64,000 nucleotides of DNA from positions 620,001-684,000 of the forward strand of contig CAVQVG010000017.1 of the NCBI GenBank assembly GCA_963717125.1, in the 5' to 3' direction. The notes under the pieces are model-generated. The model did no database searches. It was given only the letters and a program-made list of their open reading frames with translations, and was not told the origin of the DNA. The DNA is from RYN-230 sp963717125. Lineage in GTDB: Bacteria; Actinomycetota; Actinomycetes; Streptosporangiales; Streptosporangiaceae. This document shows positions 51,659 to 60,053 of this stretch, in pieces. A program made the translations under genes and the position numbers. How positions within the stretch are numbered: the stretch's first letter is position 1; each line of letters begins with the position of its first letter.

Positions 51659-52705
51659 GTGGGCGGTGACTTTGCGGTGCGCGAAAGCCAGGATGAGACG
51701 GGAACGGCCCGCACCGGGGAGGCTGCCCGAGGACGGCCGCCGGCCCGGGCGGTGCCCGCGGCCATTGAGGTCAGCCACCTGACGAAGGTTTTCGGCGGGC
51801 GTACCGCGGTGTCCGACGTGTCGTTCACTGTCGCGGGCGGGGAGGTGTTCGGGTTCCTGGGGCCGAACGGGGCGGGCAAGACCACGACGGTGCGGATCCT
51901 GGGCACGCTGATCTCGCCGACAGCCGGCTCGGCCGTGGTGGCGGGCTTCCCGGTGGGCCCGGCCAGTGCGGCGGACATCCGGCGGCGGATCTCGGTCATG
52001 CCGGAGTTTCCGGGGCTGTACCTGCGGCTGACGGTGACCGAGAACCTGGAGTACTTCGCGCGGCTGTACGGCCTGCCGCGGCGACAGCAGCGGATGACGG
52101 AGGCACTGGCGGCGGTCGGCCTCGCCGACCGGGCGCACGACCTGGCCGGGAGCCTGTCCAAGGGGCTGCGGCAGCGGGCGGCGCTGGCCCGGGCGCTGCT
52201 GAACGAGCCGGCGGTGCTGTTCCTGGACGAGCCGACCTCGGGGCTGGACCCGGTGGCGGCGCACGAGGTGCACGGCCTGATCGCCGGGTTGCGTGACCGC
52301 GGGGTGACGGTCTTCCTGACCACCCACCGGCTGGAGGAGGCCGAGCGGCTGTGCGACCGGGTGGCGATCATGAGCACCAGCCTGCGGACCATCGGCCGGC
52401 CCGAGGACCTGCGGTCCGAGCTGTTCACCGCGTCGCTGGAGGTCACGGTCGCCGCCGCGCTGCCCGGGCCTGGCCGGGTCTTTGGCGGGCTCCCGGCCGT
52501 GCAGGGGTGGAAAGCGGCCCGCCCGCCGGGCGGCGGCCCGGCCAGCTACGCGCTGACCGTGTCTGACGTGGGGCGGGCGGCGCCCGCGGTGACCCGGGCG
52601 CTGGTCGCGGCCGGCGCCGACGTCCTGTCGATCGCTCAGTCGCGGCACACGCTGGAGGACGTCTACCTGCAGCTGGTCGGTGACGACGGGGGGCGGTCCC
52701 GGTGA
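51659..52705 (+). CDS. ABC-2-type exporter ATPase
   Basis: A 348-residue ATP-binding subunit. IEVSHLTKVFGGRTAVSDVSF opens the domain; Walker A FLGPNGAGKTTTVRIL, signature in GSLSKGLRQRAALARAL (LSKGLRQ instead of LSGGQ), Walker B AVLFLDEPTSGLDP, and TTHRLEEAE with the switch His. The C-terminal 90 residues are the DrrA-like regulatory part. GTG 51659 is preferred because GGGGAGG lies ten bases upstream; a TTG at 51611 is also possible. The permease gene overlaps by four bases. Confidence 0.92.
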   Translation: MGGDFAVRESQDETGTARTGEAARGRPPARAVPAAIEVSHLTKVFGGRTAVSDVSFTVAGGEVFGFLGPNGAGKTTTVRILGTLISPTAGSAVVAGFPVGPASAADIRRRISVMPEFPGLYLRLTVTENLEYFARLYGLPRRQQRMTEALAAVGLADRAHDLAGSLSKGLRQRAALARALLNEPAVLFLDEPTSGLDPVAAHEVHGLIAGLRDRGVTVFLTTHRLEEAERLCDRVAIMSTSLRTIGRPEDLRSELFTASLEVTVAAALPGPGRVFGGLPAVQGWKAARPPGGGPASYALTVSDVGRAAPAVTRALVAAGADVLSIAQSRHTLEDVYLQLVGDDGGRSR

Positions 52706-53505
52706 GCGCGAGCACCGCCCGCATCGGCGCCGTCATCCGCAAGGAGCTTGCGGAGTTGCGGCGCAACCGGCTCATCGTGGGCACGGCGGCCGTGCTGCCC
52801 GTGATATTCCTGGTCGTCCCCACCGTCTCGATCCTCACCGTCAAGGCGTCGGCGCTGAGCGCCGGGGTGGCCAAGGGGATCGACAGATCGCTGTTCCTCC
52901 CGCTGATCGTCCCGGTGCTCGTGCCGTCGATGATGAGCGCCTTCGCGGTGGTCGGGGAGCGGGAGCAGGGCACCCTCGAGCCGGTGCTGACCACCCCGGT
53001 CAGCCGGGCCGAGCTGCTCATCGGCAAGGCCGCGGCGATCTTCATCCCCGCGGCCGGCCTCGGCTACCTGATCTTCGGCGTCTTCGTGGCGATCACGCAG
53101 CTCGCCGCCAGCCCGGCGGTGGCCGCCGCCGTGTGGCACGCGCCGCAGCTGCCAGCCACGCTGATCTTCATTCCGCTGCTGGCCGCCTGGGGGATCTGGG
53201 TCGGCCTGGCGATCTCGGCCAGGGTCAGCGACACCCGTGTCGCGCAGCAGCTGTCCTCCCTGGGAAGCCTGCCGGCGGCCGGGGTGGCCGCGCTGATGTC
53301 GTTCCAGGTGATAGGCCCGACGTTCGGGCTGGCCGCCGCCCTGGCCGGGGGACTGCTGGCGGTCGACTGCGCCGCGTGCTTCGCGGTGGCCCGGCTGTTC
53401 GACCGCGAACGCCTCATCACCGGGGCCAGGCCCAGCCGCGGCATCCCCGCACCGGCCGCGCCGCAGGACATCCGGTCCCCAGACGACGTGAGCGCGCACC
53501 AGTAA
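52702..53505 (+). CDS. ABC-2-type permease
   Basis: A 267-residue membrane subunit with six helices: GTAAVLPVIFLVVPTVSIL, LFLPLIVPVLVPSMMSAFAVVGERE, GLGYLIFGVFVAI, ATLIFIPLLAAWGIWVGLAIS, GVAALMSFQVIGPTFGLAAALAGGLLAVDCAACFAVARLF. The GEREQGTLEPVLTTPVSR segment is the coupling region of this class. The GTG overlaps the ATPase stop. A decayed copy of its C-terminal part lies at 54133-54503. Substrate unknown. Confidence 0.9.
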   Translation: MSASTARIGAVIRKELAELRRNRLIVGTAAVLPVIFLVVPTVSILTVKASALSAGVAKGIDRSLFLPLIVPVLVPSMMSAFAVVGEREQGTLEPVLTTPVSRAELLIGKAAAIFIPAAGLGYLIFGVFVAITQLAASPAVAAAVWHAPQLPATLIFIPLLAAWGIWVGLAISARVSDTRVAQQLSSLGSLPAAGVAALMSFQVIGPTFGLAAALAGGLLAVDCAACFAVARLFDRERLITGARPSRGIPAPAAPQDIRSPDDVSAHQ

Positions 53506-53531
53506 ACCCGATACCGCGCGGAAGGAACACC

Positions 53532-53666
53532 ATGGCCATGGCCACGCTGGCACTCAGGCGGAAAAGGGCAGGCGGTCAGCTTCACCTGCCACGCGCCGCT
53601 GATCTGGCCGCAGCAGCGGCGGCGGTCATCGTGCCCGGCCTGTGGATAAACCTCAGACAGGAGTGA
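53532..53666 (+). CDS. Possible small protein, 44 residues
   Basis: Starts ATG after GGAAGGA with a good spacing and ends 8 bases before the next start. It has a basic N-terminus (RRKRAGGQ) and one short hydrophobic stretch (LAAAAAAVIVPGLWIN). It resembles no family known to me and could be the stump of a lost gene in the cassette. Confidence 0.35.
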   Translation: MAMATLALRRKRAGGQLHLPRAADLAAAAAAVIVPGLWINLRQE

Positions 53667-53674
53667 AGCCCGCC

Positions 53675-54136
53675 ATGCTGCTGAGCATCGACCCCGACGG
53701 CCCTGCTTCCATGCACCAGCAGATCAGGGACAGCATCGTTCCCATCTACCAGCAGATCAGGAACCAGATCGTGGAGGCGATCGCCGCCGGGGAGCTGCCG
53801 GAGGGCTCGGGGCTGCCCGCTATCCGGCAGCTCGCGGTGGACCTGGGCATCAACTTCCACACCGTGAACAAGGCCTACGACCTGCTGCGCCGGGAAGGGC
53901 TGCTGCGGATCGGCCGGAAGGCCGGCGCGGTCGTGCAGCGCGATGCGGCAGGCGGCCCGCCCCGGCCCGGCTGGGAGCGCGACTGGGCGGGCCGGCTGCG
54001 GACGCTGCTGGCCGAGGCTGCCGCCCAGGGCCTGCCGGCCGACGGCATCATCCGGCACTGCCAGGATGCCGTGGCCCGGTTCGCATTCCCAGCCGGGCCG
54101 GCCGGGGCCGCCAGCACGGAGGGAACCCGGACATGA
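53675..54136 (+). CDS. Short GntR-family regulator with duplicated first helix
   Basis: A 153-residue YtrA-type regulator, paralogue of the one at 50217 (shared NFHTVNKxYDLLRxEGLLRxGRKxGAVVxRDA and a similar tail). The first helix appears twice in tandem: SMHQQIRDSIV then PIYQQIRNQIV, from a duplication of about 33-36 bases. This adds a helix to the DNA-binding domain and could change dimer or DNA contacts. GGAG precedes the ATG at 53675. An ATG at 54133 overlaps the stop exactly as in the paralogous unit, where the partner is the DUF5808 protein; here the following frame is decayed. Confidence 0.9.
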   Translation: MLLSIDPDGPASMHQQIRDSIVPIYQQIRNQIVEAIAAGELPEGSGLPAIRQLAVDLGINFHTVNKAYDLLRREGLLRIGRKAGAVVQRDAAGGPPRPGWERDWAGRLRTLLAEAAAQGLPADGIIRHCQDAVARFAFPAGPAGAASTEGTRT

Positions 54137-54503
54137 CGCTGGCCACGCGCGCAGCGACGCACCCTTCCCGCGCTGCCCGGGGGAGAGACCGGCTACGGGT
54201 GCCGCGCCGAGGCCACCAGGGTGAACGCGGCGCTTCTTGCTGGCTGCCCGATCTGGCTGGCTGCCCGATCTGGCCGGCATCGCCAGCTCCGCGCGCTCGG
54301 TGGACGTGCGCGCCGCCCAGCAGGTTGGCATGTTCGCCAGCCTTCCCCCGCTCGGCATCGCCGCGCTGATGTCATTCAACGTGATCACGCCGGCTCTCGG
54401 ACTAGCACGGGCTCGCGGCCGCGCTGCTGATCGTCGATGTCTCTGATGGCGGGCGGTGGCGATGTTCGACCAGGAACGGATTGTCACCAGTACGCGAAGC
54501 TGA
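54133..54503 (+). pseudogene. Decayed ABC-2 permease fragment
   Basis: Read over two frames, it gives AAQQVGMFASLPPLGIAALM, SFNVITPALGLA, then AALLIVDV and FDQERIVTSTRS, matching in order the C-terminal 90 residues of the permease at 52702 (VAQQLSSLGSLPAAGVAALM, SFQVIGPTFGLA, GLLAVD, FDRERLITGARPS). The N-terminal two-thirds is missing and a frameshift breaks the rest. It is probably the residue of a duplicated ABC/GntR cassette. Confidence 0.75.
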
Positions 54504-54574
54504 ACCCTTCAGCTTGAAACAACCCGGGCCAATCCCAACGGCTCAGCAGGTAATCAACAGATAAGGAGACTCAA

Positions 54575-54883
54575 GTGCCAGCAACGCTCAGGGTGTCGCA
54601 CAAAGTAGTCGGCGTGGAGGTCCGTCGCGGCCCGTTCGACGTCGTGGTCGACGGTAAGCACGTCGGATCGGTCGAACTGAATGGCACGTTCGAGATGCCA
54701 GTCGAACCTGGACGCCACACCCTGAAACTCCGCAGTGGCCGAAACTCAAGCCGAATGAAGACCTTCGACGCGGCCGAGGACGAAGTTGTCAGCTTCCGGT
54801 GCAGCGGAAAGAATATTTTGCCGATCTTTCTCCTGTCGTTCGCTGTGCCATCCCTGGCGATCACGGTCAGGCGCGAGCGGTAA
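54575..54883 (+). CDS. Small protein with beta-rich domain and C-terminal membrane helix
   Basis: 102 residues, GTG start after AAGGAG. Residues 14-60 alternate short strands with a PEGA-like pattern (GPFDVVVDGKHVGSVELNGTFEMPVEPGRHTLKL), and the end ILPIFLLSFAVPSLAITV is one membrane helix. I recognise no named family with certainty. It stands 79 bases before the ABC ATPase gene on the same strand and may be an accessory to that exporter. Confidence 0.7.
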   Translation: MPATLRVSHKVVGVEVRRGPFDVVVDGKHVGSVELNGTFEMPVEPGRHTLKLRSGRNSSRMKTFDAAEDEVVSFRCSGKNILPIFLLSFAVPSLAITVRRER

Positions 54884-54962
54884 GGGCGTGTGACATTTGC
54901 CAGCCGACAATAGCGGATCGCGACACTACTCGATTCGGGGCGCGTGTGACAGCCCCTTCTCC

Positions 54963-55898
54963 ATGACGACCACCAGTGCTCCTGGTGAGGAGATCATCCT
55001 TTCCGGACTTCGCAAGTCGTATGGTCACCTGCGCGCCGTCGACTCGATCGACCTGACGATCAAGCGCGGCGAGACGGTTGCCCTCCTCGGGCCGAACGGC
55101 GCGGGCAAGACGACGACGCTTGACATGATGATGGGTCTGACAAGGCCCGATTCCGGCAGCGTCTCGCTGTTCGGAATGCCGCCCTCGCGCGCGGCCAAGG
55201 CGGGCCTCATCGGCGGCATGCTGCAGACCGGGTCGCCCATCGACCACCTGCGCGTCTGTGAGCTCTTCACCATGGTCTCCTCCCTGTATCCGCGGCCCCT
55301 CAAGGTCGACGACGTGCTGCGGCTCACCGGGACGCAGTCGTACGCCCGCCGCCCGACGAACAGGCTGTCCGGAGGCCAGACGCAGCGGGTCCGGTTCGGG
55401 GTCGCGCTGATCTCGAACGCGGACCTTCTCGTGCTGGACGAGCCGACCGCCGCCATCGACGTCGAGGGCCGGCGGGAGTTCTGGGCCGCCATGCGGGAGG
55501 TCGCCGAGGCAGGCAAGACCGTGATCTTCGCGACGCACTACCTCGAGGAGGCCGACGCCTATGCGGGCCGGATCGTCCTGATCGCGCGCGGCAAGATCGT
55601 CGCGGACGGCCCGGCCACGGAGATCAAGGCCAAGGCGGGCGGCCGCACCATCCGCGCGACGCTTCCCGCCGTGGACGTTGCGCAGCTCGCCGGGCTGCCG
55701 GGCGTCACGAACGTCCAGCGGCATGGTGACGCGGTTGCGCTGTCCACGTCCAACTCGGACGAGACGGTTCGCGCGCTGCTCGGCCGCTTCCCGGAGACAC
55801 GCGACATCGAGGTGCAAGGCGCAGGGCTCGAAGAGGCGTTCCTGGCCCTCACCGCCGGAGAAAACGATGGCGCAAACCATTCGCAGGGGGTCCGATGA
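54963..55898 (+). CDS. ABC-2-type exporter ATPase (DrrA-like)
   Basis: A 311-residue ATPase. Walker A LLGPNGAGKTTTLDMMMGL, Q-loop MLQTGS, signature RLSGGQTQRVRFG, Walker B LLVLDEPTAAID and switch His in ATHYLEEAD. A DrrA-like C-terminal regulatory part runs from about 220. ATG 54963 is taken from the start of similarity; an in-frame ATG-like start 66 bases upstream lacks support. The permease gene overlaps by four bases (ATGA). Confidence 0.92.
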   Translation: MTTTSAPGEEIILSGLRKSYGHLRAVDSIDLTIKRGETVALLGPNGAGKTTTLDMMMGLTRPDSGSVSLFGMPPSRAAKAGLIGGMLQTGSPIDHLRVCELFTMVSSLYPRPLKVDDVLRLTGTQSYARRPTNRLSGGQTQRVRFGVALISNADLLVLDEPTAAIDVEGRREFWAAMREVAEAGKTVIFATHYLEEADAYAGRIVLIARGKIVADGPATEIKAKAGGRTIRATLPAVDVAQLAGLPGVTNVQRHGDAVALSTSNSDETVRALLGRFPETRDIEVQGAGLEEAFLALTAGENDGANHSQGVR

Positions 55899-56623
55899 TG
55901 CACGTCACGTACATCCGCTATGAGATACTGAGGAACTTCCGCAACTGGCGATTTCTCGTCTTGTCGCTCGCGTTCCCGATCGTGCTCTATTACTCGGTGG
56001 CGTCGGCGCAGAAGAGCCACAAGCTCCAGGGTATTGCCTTTCCCATCGCCTTCATGTCCTCGATGGCGACCTTGGGCGCCATGTCCGCTGTCATGTTGAG
56101 CGGCATTATCATCGCCGGCGAGCGTTCGATGGGGTGGACGCGGCAGATGCGGATCACGCCGCTGGGCGCAGCCACGTACGTCGGCACGAAGGTACTCGCG
56201 TGCTACTTGCGGGCGATACTGGTCATCGCGGCAATGTGCGTGGCAGGGATTACCCTCGGGGTCCATCTGCCGGCTCACAAGTGGGCGGTGATGACCGGGC
56301 TGCTGCTGGCAGGGCTCGTGCCCTTCACCGTGCTCGGCATCCTGCTCGGGCATCTGCTGACCACTGACTCCAGCGCCGTCGCACTGGCTGGAACAGTGAT
56401 GATATTCGCACTCCTCGGCGGTGTATACGGGTTCCAGCTTGCGAGTACCGGCACACTGTTCGACATCATCAAGGGAATACCGTCATTCTGGCTCGCCCAG
56501 GCCGGCAAGGCCGCCCTCCGCCTCGACAACTGGCCCGCCGAGGGATGGATCGTGATGGGTGTCTGGACCGCCGTCCTTCTCCCGCTCGCAGTTCTCGCTT
56601 ACCAGGGCGGCGCCCGCCGCTAA
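55895..56623 (+). CDS. ABC-2-type permease
   Basis: A 242-residue membrane subunit with six helices (WRFLVLSLAFPIVLYYSVA, AFMSSMATLGAMSAVMLSGIIIAGERS, AILVIAAMCVAGITLGV, MTGLLLAGLVPFTVLGILLGHLL, VMIFALLGGVYGF, VMGVWTAVLLPLAVLAY). GERSMGWTRQMRITPLG is the coupling segment. Together with the preceding ATPase it forms a full exporter of unknown substrate, possibly an antibiotic or peptide. Confidence 0.9.
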   Translation: MMHVTYIRYEILRNFRNWRFLVLSLAFPIVLYYSVASAQKSHKLQGIAFPIAFMSSMATLGAMSAVMLSGIIIAGERSMGWTRQMRITPLGAATYVGTKVLACYLRAILVIAAMCVAGITLGVHLPAHKWAVMTGLLLAGLVPFTVLGILLGHLLTTDSSAVALAGTVMIFALLGGVYGFQLASTGTLFDIIKGIPSFWLAQAGKAALRLDNWPAEGWIVMGVWTAVLLPLAVLAYQGGARR

Positions 56624-56670
56624 CTCAATATCCGAACCATGTGTTCGACCCATCACACTAGAACGGGAAA

Positions 56671-56979
56671 ATGGGTATGCAACCAATCGACATCAAGGTG
56701 ACAATCGACCGGCCCGTACCGGACGCGCGGGTCCAGATTCTTGACAACGTCGAGCCCCGCATGCGCTCGGTCCACTTCAGCGAGCGCGCTCAGGGCGACG
56801 CGGTGACGTTCCGCCCGAAGTTCATGGGCCTTCCCGCGGTGTGGCTGATGCGCCGACTGTCAAACGAGCACCTCAAGCTCGCCTTCGAGCAAGAGGGCTC
56901 TGTCACCCAAGTGAAGGTGACCGGCAAGCTCAGCAGCCGCGCCCATGCCGAGGTCATCGAGGCCCTCGGTGGCCACTAG
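56671..56979 (+). CDS. Conserved-looking 102-residue protein of unknown function
   Basis: Starts MGMQPIDIKVTIDRP, 47 bases after the permease gene. It has no signal peptide or membrane helix; strands and one amphipathic helix are predicted by eye, and VKVTGKLSSRAHAEVIEALGG closes it. It reads like a small alpha-beta single-domain protein. I recognise no family. Its place suggests the same transcript as the exporter. Confidence 0.6.
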   Translation: MGMQPIDIKVTIDRPVPDARVQILDNVEPRMRSVHFSERAQGDAVTFRPKFMGLPAVWLMRRLSNEHLKLAFEQEGSVTQVKVTGKLSSRAHAEVIEALGGH

Positions 56980-57437
56980 GGGTCACGCGACAAACCCGAG
57001 TTCTACATCCGCCGCGGCGCCAGCGGCGCGCGGCGCGGATCTCGGCGTCGGCGACCTTCACCGCGCTCATCACGGCGCCGCGCCGCGCCGCTGTGGGACC
57101 CGCAGTTCCGCGCGCAGCCGCCAGGCCGCCATCAGCTGCCGGAACGCCAATGCTGATGGCCCGCTCCGGTCACACGTCGGCGGCGGAGACGCGGGCCAGC
57201 AGCAGCGGCCTCTGCCCCGGGGCGGCGGGGCAGTCCCCGGGCAGGTGCCGGTGCCGGGCACCGAACAGGGGCATGAGGGTGTCCCGTCTCAGCTAAGTCG
57301 GTCCTGTCTCACTTAAATCGGCCCATTAGGGCTCGAGTCTCAGTTAAGGCGGCCCGCTGCTGCCCTTCGGCTGTCCGGTCTGCTCACCGGAGTGCGGCAA
57401 GCCCTGCGCTAGCGGTCGATCAGACGTCGTCGGGGCG
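56980..57437. other. Gene-free stretch with possible insertion-element end repeats
   Basis: 458 bases. Three related 16-mers of form GTCTCAnnTAAnnCGG occur at 57286-57301, 57306-57321 and 57337-57352. Similar tgtctcagttaag-type sequences are found at ends of actinobacterial insertion elements, so these may be scars of insertion or excision. The rest is GC-rich without a supported gene. Confidence 0.5.
57286..57352. repeat. Three direct repeats GTCTCAnnTAAnnCGG
   Basis: Copies at 57286, 57306 and 57337 (spacing 20 and 31 bp), each AT-richer than the surroundings. No transposase frame lies beside them. Confidence 0.7.
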
Positions 57438-57803
57438 TCACCGTCTGCTATCTGCCTGGCGGAGCATCGCGTCGAGTTCGGGGTCGAACCCGATCTCCCG
57501 GACCTCTTGCGCGCAGCGGCAGGCGACGGCGATCTTGGCAGCCCATTCCAGCGCTTCCTCGCGTGAGGGCACGTTGACGAGCGTGTATCCGCCGATGGCC
57601 TCCGGATACGGGCCGTCGGTGACCGTCCCGTCGGTGGCCACGATGCTCGCCGGCTGGCTTTCCAGTCCGCCGGCGGACACATACACGCCGGCGTTGATGG
57701 CCTCCTGGACCACCGCATGCGCGGCATTGGCCACTGCGGGCATGTCCTCGTCGGGGATGTAGTCCATCGCGTGGGCATCGATGATGATCAGGTACTGCGT
57801 CAT
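57438..57803 (-). CDS. YCII-related (DGPF-type) protein
   Basis: A 121-residue single-domain protein: MTQYLIIIDAH at the start, TVTDGPYPEAIGGYTLVNVPSREEALEWAAKI carrying the DGP(F/Y) motif. In actinomycetes such proteins often pair with ECF sigma factors, but none is next to this gene. AAGGGAG precedes ATG 57803. Function of the family is not settled. Confidence 0.88.
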   Translation of the reverse strand: MTQYLIIIDAHAMDYIPDEDMPAVANAAHAVVQEAINAGVYVSAGGLESQPASIVATDGTVTDGPYPEAIGGYTLVNVPSREEALEWAAKIAVACRCAQEVREIGFDPELDAMLRQADSRR

Positions 57804-58072
57804 CCCACGACTCCCTTGTCCCGGCGGCCGGTCCGGCCCCGTCTTAACTTGTAGACGAACGACTCGCTTCGGATCCACCGCTCTGCCAGAAACAATCTCA
57901 CGGGACCGCCGTTCGGCCCCCGCGAGCGTCAGCTCGCCGCACTGTGCGCCGGAAACGGATGTTTCGTCAATATCGGGATAAGAGCTGGCCTCGATATTTA
58001 CAATTTTTTCATTTCCGAACGAATCGTCGTCACTATGATCGGTTTTGACCTGTCTCTTGCTACGATGCTGAC

Positions 58073-59269
58073 GTGCGGCCCAGGGTGATGAGCGGCAAGC
58101 CGGCGCCCAGGTCCAGCCGGGAGCTCGTACTGACCGCCCTCCGCGAACGCGGCGCGATGAGCCGCGCCGAACTGGCCCGCTACGCCCGGGTCGCCCCGTC
58201 CACGATCAGCGCGGTGGTGCAGGACCTGGTGGCCGGCGGCGTCATCGTCGGGTCCGCTGGACCGCCCGCCGCGCAGCGGGCCCAGCCCGGGCGGCCCGGC
58301 CTGCGGCTGACGCTGAACCCGGGGGCGGGCGCGGTGGCCGGCCTCGAAGTCGGCTTCGACTTCGTCCGGGTCCTGCTGTGCGACCTCGCGCACAACATCA
58401 TCGGCTCCGCCTCATCCGAATTGCCGGACGGCCACACCAGCGCGGCGGGCCTGCCGGCCGCGCGGCGGCTCCTCGAGCAGACGCTGGCCGCCGCGGGGCT
58501 GACGCACAGCGCGCTGATCGGCGCCGGGGTCTCGCTGCCCGCTCCGGTCCGCCATCACCCGGACGCGGTCCAGCCGTCGTCGATACTCCCCGGCTGGCGC
58601 GGGGTGACCAGCCACGACTTCGAGGCGGCGCTCGGCGTCCCGGTCAGCATCGACAACGATGCCAACCTGGCCGCGCTGGGCGAGCACATCTGGGGCGCCG
58701 GGGAGGGCTGCGATGACTGCATCACCCTCAAGTTCCACTACGGCATTGGCTGCGGGCTGTTCGTGAACGGCACCCTGGTCCGCGGCCGCGGCGGTGCGGG
58801 CGAGATCGGCCACACCGGCGTGGACGAGCGTGGCCCGCTGTGCCGCTGCGGCAAGCGCGGCTGCCTGGACTCGTACGCGGCCGTCCCGGCCATGCTGGAC
58901 GCGCTGCGCCCGCAGCACAGCGCGCTGACTCTCCCCGGGCTGATGACCTTGCTGGCAGACCGCGATCCGGGCGCGATCCGCGTGGTCAGCGACGCCGCTG
59001 AACTGGTCGGCCAGCACCTGGCCACGGCCTGCAATCTGCTCGCGCCGCAGCGGGTCGTCCTGGTCGGGGCGATGGCCGAGGCCGGCGAGCTGGTGCTGGC
59101 GCCGATCCGGGCGGCGCTGCACCGGAACATCGCCCCCAACCAGCCGCCCGACCTCGTGCTGGGCACGCTGGGCACCCGGCACACCGCGCTTGGCGCGGTC
59201 GCCCTGGCTCTGGGCGAGAGCGACTGGCTGCCGATGACCCCGGCGGCCGGCGACCACGGCCTCGGTTAG
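58073..59269 (+). CDS. ROK-family transcriptional regulator (NagC/XylR type)
   Basis: A 398-residue repressor: winged helix at 12-75 (SRELVLTALRERGAMSRAELARYARVAPSTISAVV) followed by the sugar-kinase-like ROK domain with AGLEVGFDFVRVLLCD, DNDANLAALGEHIWGAGEG, GEIGHTGV and the zinc motif CRCGKRGCLDSYA. It likely senses a sugar or phospho-sugar. GTG 58073 or ATG 58088 may be the start. No sugar gene is adjacent, so its targets are elsewhere or itself. The 194-base upstream gap has AT-rich promoter-like sequence (near 57995-58020). Confidence 0.92.
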   Translation: MRPRVMSGKPAPRSSRELVLTALRERGAMSRAELARYARVAPSTISAVVQDLVAGGVIVGSAGPPAAQRAQPGRPGLRLTLNPGAGAVAGLEVGFDFVRVLLCDLAHNIIGSASSELPDGHTSAAGLPAARRLLEQTLAAAGLTHSALIGAGVSLPAPVRHHPDAVQPSSILPGWRGVTSHDFEAALGVPVSIDNDANLAALGEHIWGAGEGCDDCITLKFHYGIGCGLFVNGTLVRGRGGAGEIGHTGVDERGPLCRCGKRGCLDSYAAVPAMLDALRPQHSALTLPGLMTLLADRDPGAIRVVSDAAELVGQHLATACNLLAPQRVVLVGAMAEAGELVLAPIRAALHRNIAPNQPPDLVLGTLGTRHTALGAVALALGESDWLPMTPAAGDHGLG

Positions 59270-59273
59270 CCGG

Positions 59274-59930
59274 CTACCCGCCCGCCGTACCCAGGCTCAC
59301 GATCAGATTGATGGCTGTGGCCAGGATGATCGAGCCGAACAGGTAGGACAGCAGTGCGTGTTGCAGGGCAGTCGAGCGCACGGCTGAGTTCCGCAGGTTG
59401 GTGTCCGAGACCTGGAACGTCATCCCGATGGTCAGCGCCAGGTAGGCGAAGTCCCGGTAGCCGGGCGGCTCGTCCTGGTTGAAGTCGATGCCGCCGGCCG
59501 GCGCGGCGTAGTACAGGCGTGCGTAGCGCAGCATGAAGATCGTGTGCACGCTGAACCAGGACACGGCCACGCTGACCAGCGCCAGCAAGGCCAGCATGAC
59601 CCGGTGAAGCCCGCCTACCTGATGGGCATAGACGAGCAGGAGGCCCAGGGCGCCCAGGCTGGCCACCGAGGCGCCCAGCACGATCACCTCCCGGAGGGCC
59701 CGGTTGGAATCCTCGCCGGTGGCGTGGGCCGCCGTCTGCCCGGGCGGCAGCGGCCAGATCTCCGTCCAGACCCAGGCGCAGAAGACCGCCGCGGCGGCGA
59801 CCCAGCCCAGGCTCGGTGCGTAACGCCAGTTGCCCACGAAGACCGTCACGAGCGTCGCGATAACGCCGACCCCCGCCGATACGGCCATCCGCGCCGTCAT
59901 GATGGGGTGCCCGGAGCTGGTCGCGTTCAC
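59274..59930 (-). CDS. DUF1345 family membrane protein
   Basis: A 218-residue membrane protein with about five helices (AVSAGVGVIATLVTVFVG, LGWVAAAAVFCAWVW, VLGASVASLGALGLLLVY, LALLALVSVAVSWFSVHTIFML, YLFGSIILATAINLIVSL). SWFSVHTIFMLRYARLYY and YRDFAYLALTIGMTFQVSDTNL are the family's signature blocks. Function unknown. A GTG at 59930 is used; an ATG at 59900 would be a shorter choice. It converges with the ROK gene with only four bases between stops. Confidence 0.85.
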   Translation of the reverse strand: MNATSSGHPIMTARMAVSAGVGVIATLVTVFVGNWRYAPSLGWVAAAAVFCAWVWTEIWPLPPGQTAAHATGEDSNRALREVIVLGASVASLGALGLLLVYAHQVGGLHRVMLALLALVSVAVSWFSVHTIFMLRYARLYYAAPAGGIDFNQDEPPGYRDFAYLALTIGMTFQVSDTNLRNSAVRSTALQHALLSYLFGSIILATAINLIVSLGTAGG

Positions 59931-60053
59931 GTTGCGGCGCCCTGGTCAGGTCAGCCCGTAGCCGCGGTGCGTGATCATTGCCGCGCAGTGGTGCGTCTCC
60001 GGGAACGTGGACTGCGCCTCGCTGAGGGCCATGGTAGGGAGCATAAGGGGCGG

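Noticed and set aside
50901..51782. Short open frames in the GntR/ABC gap
   Set aside because: No family resemblance or initiation signals; at most decayed sequence.
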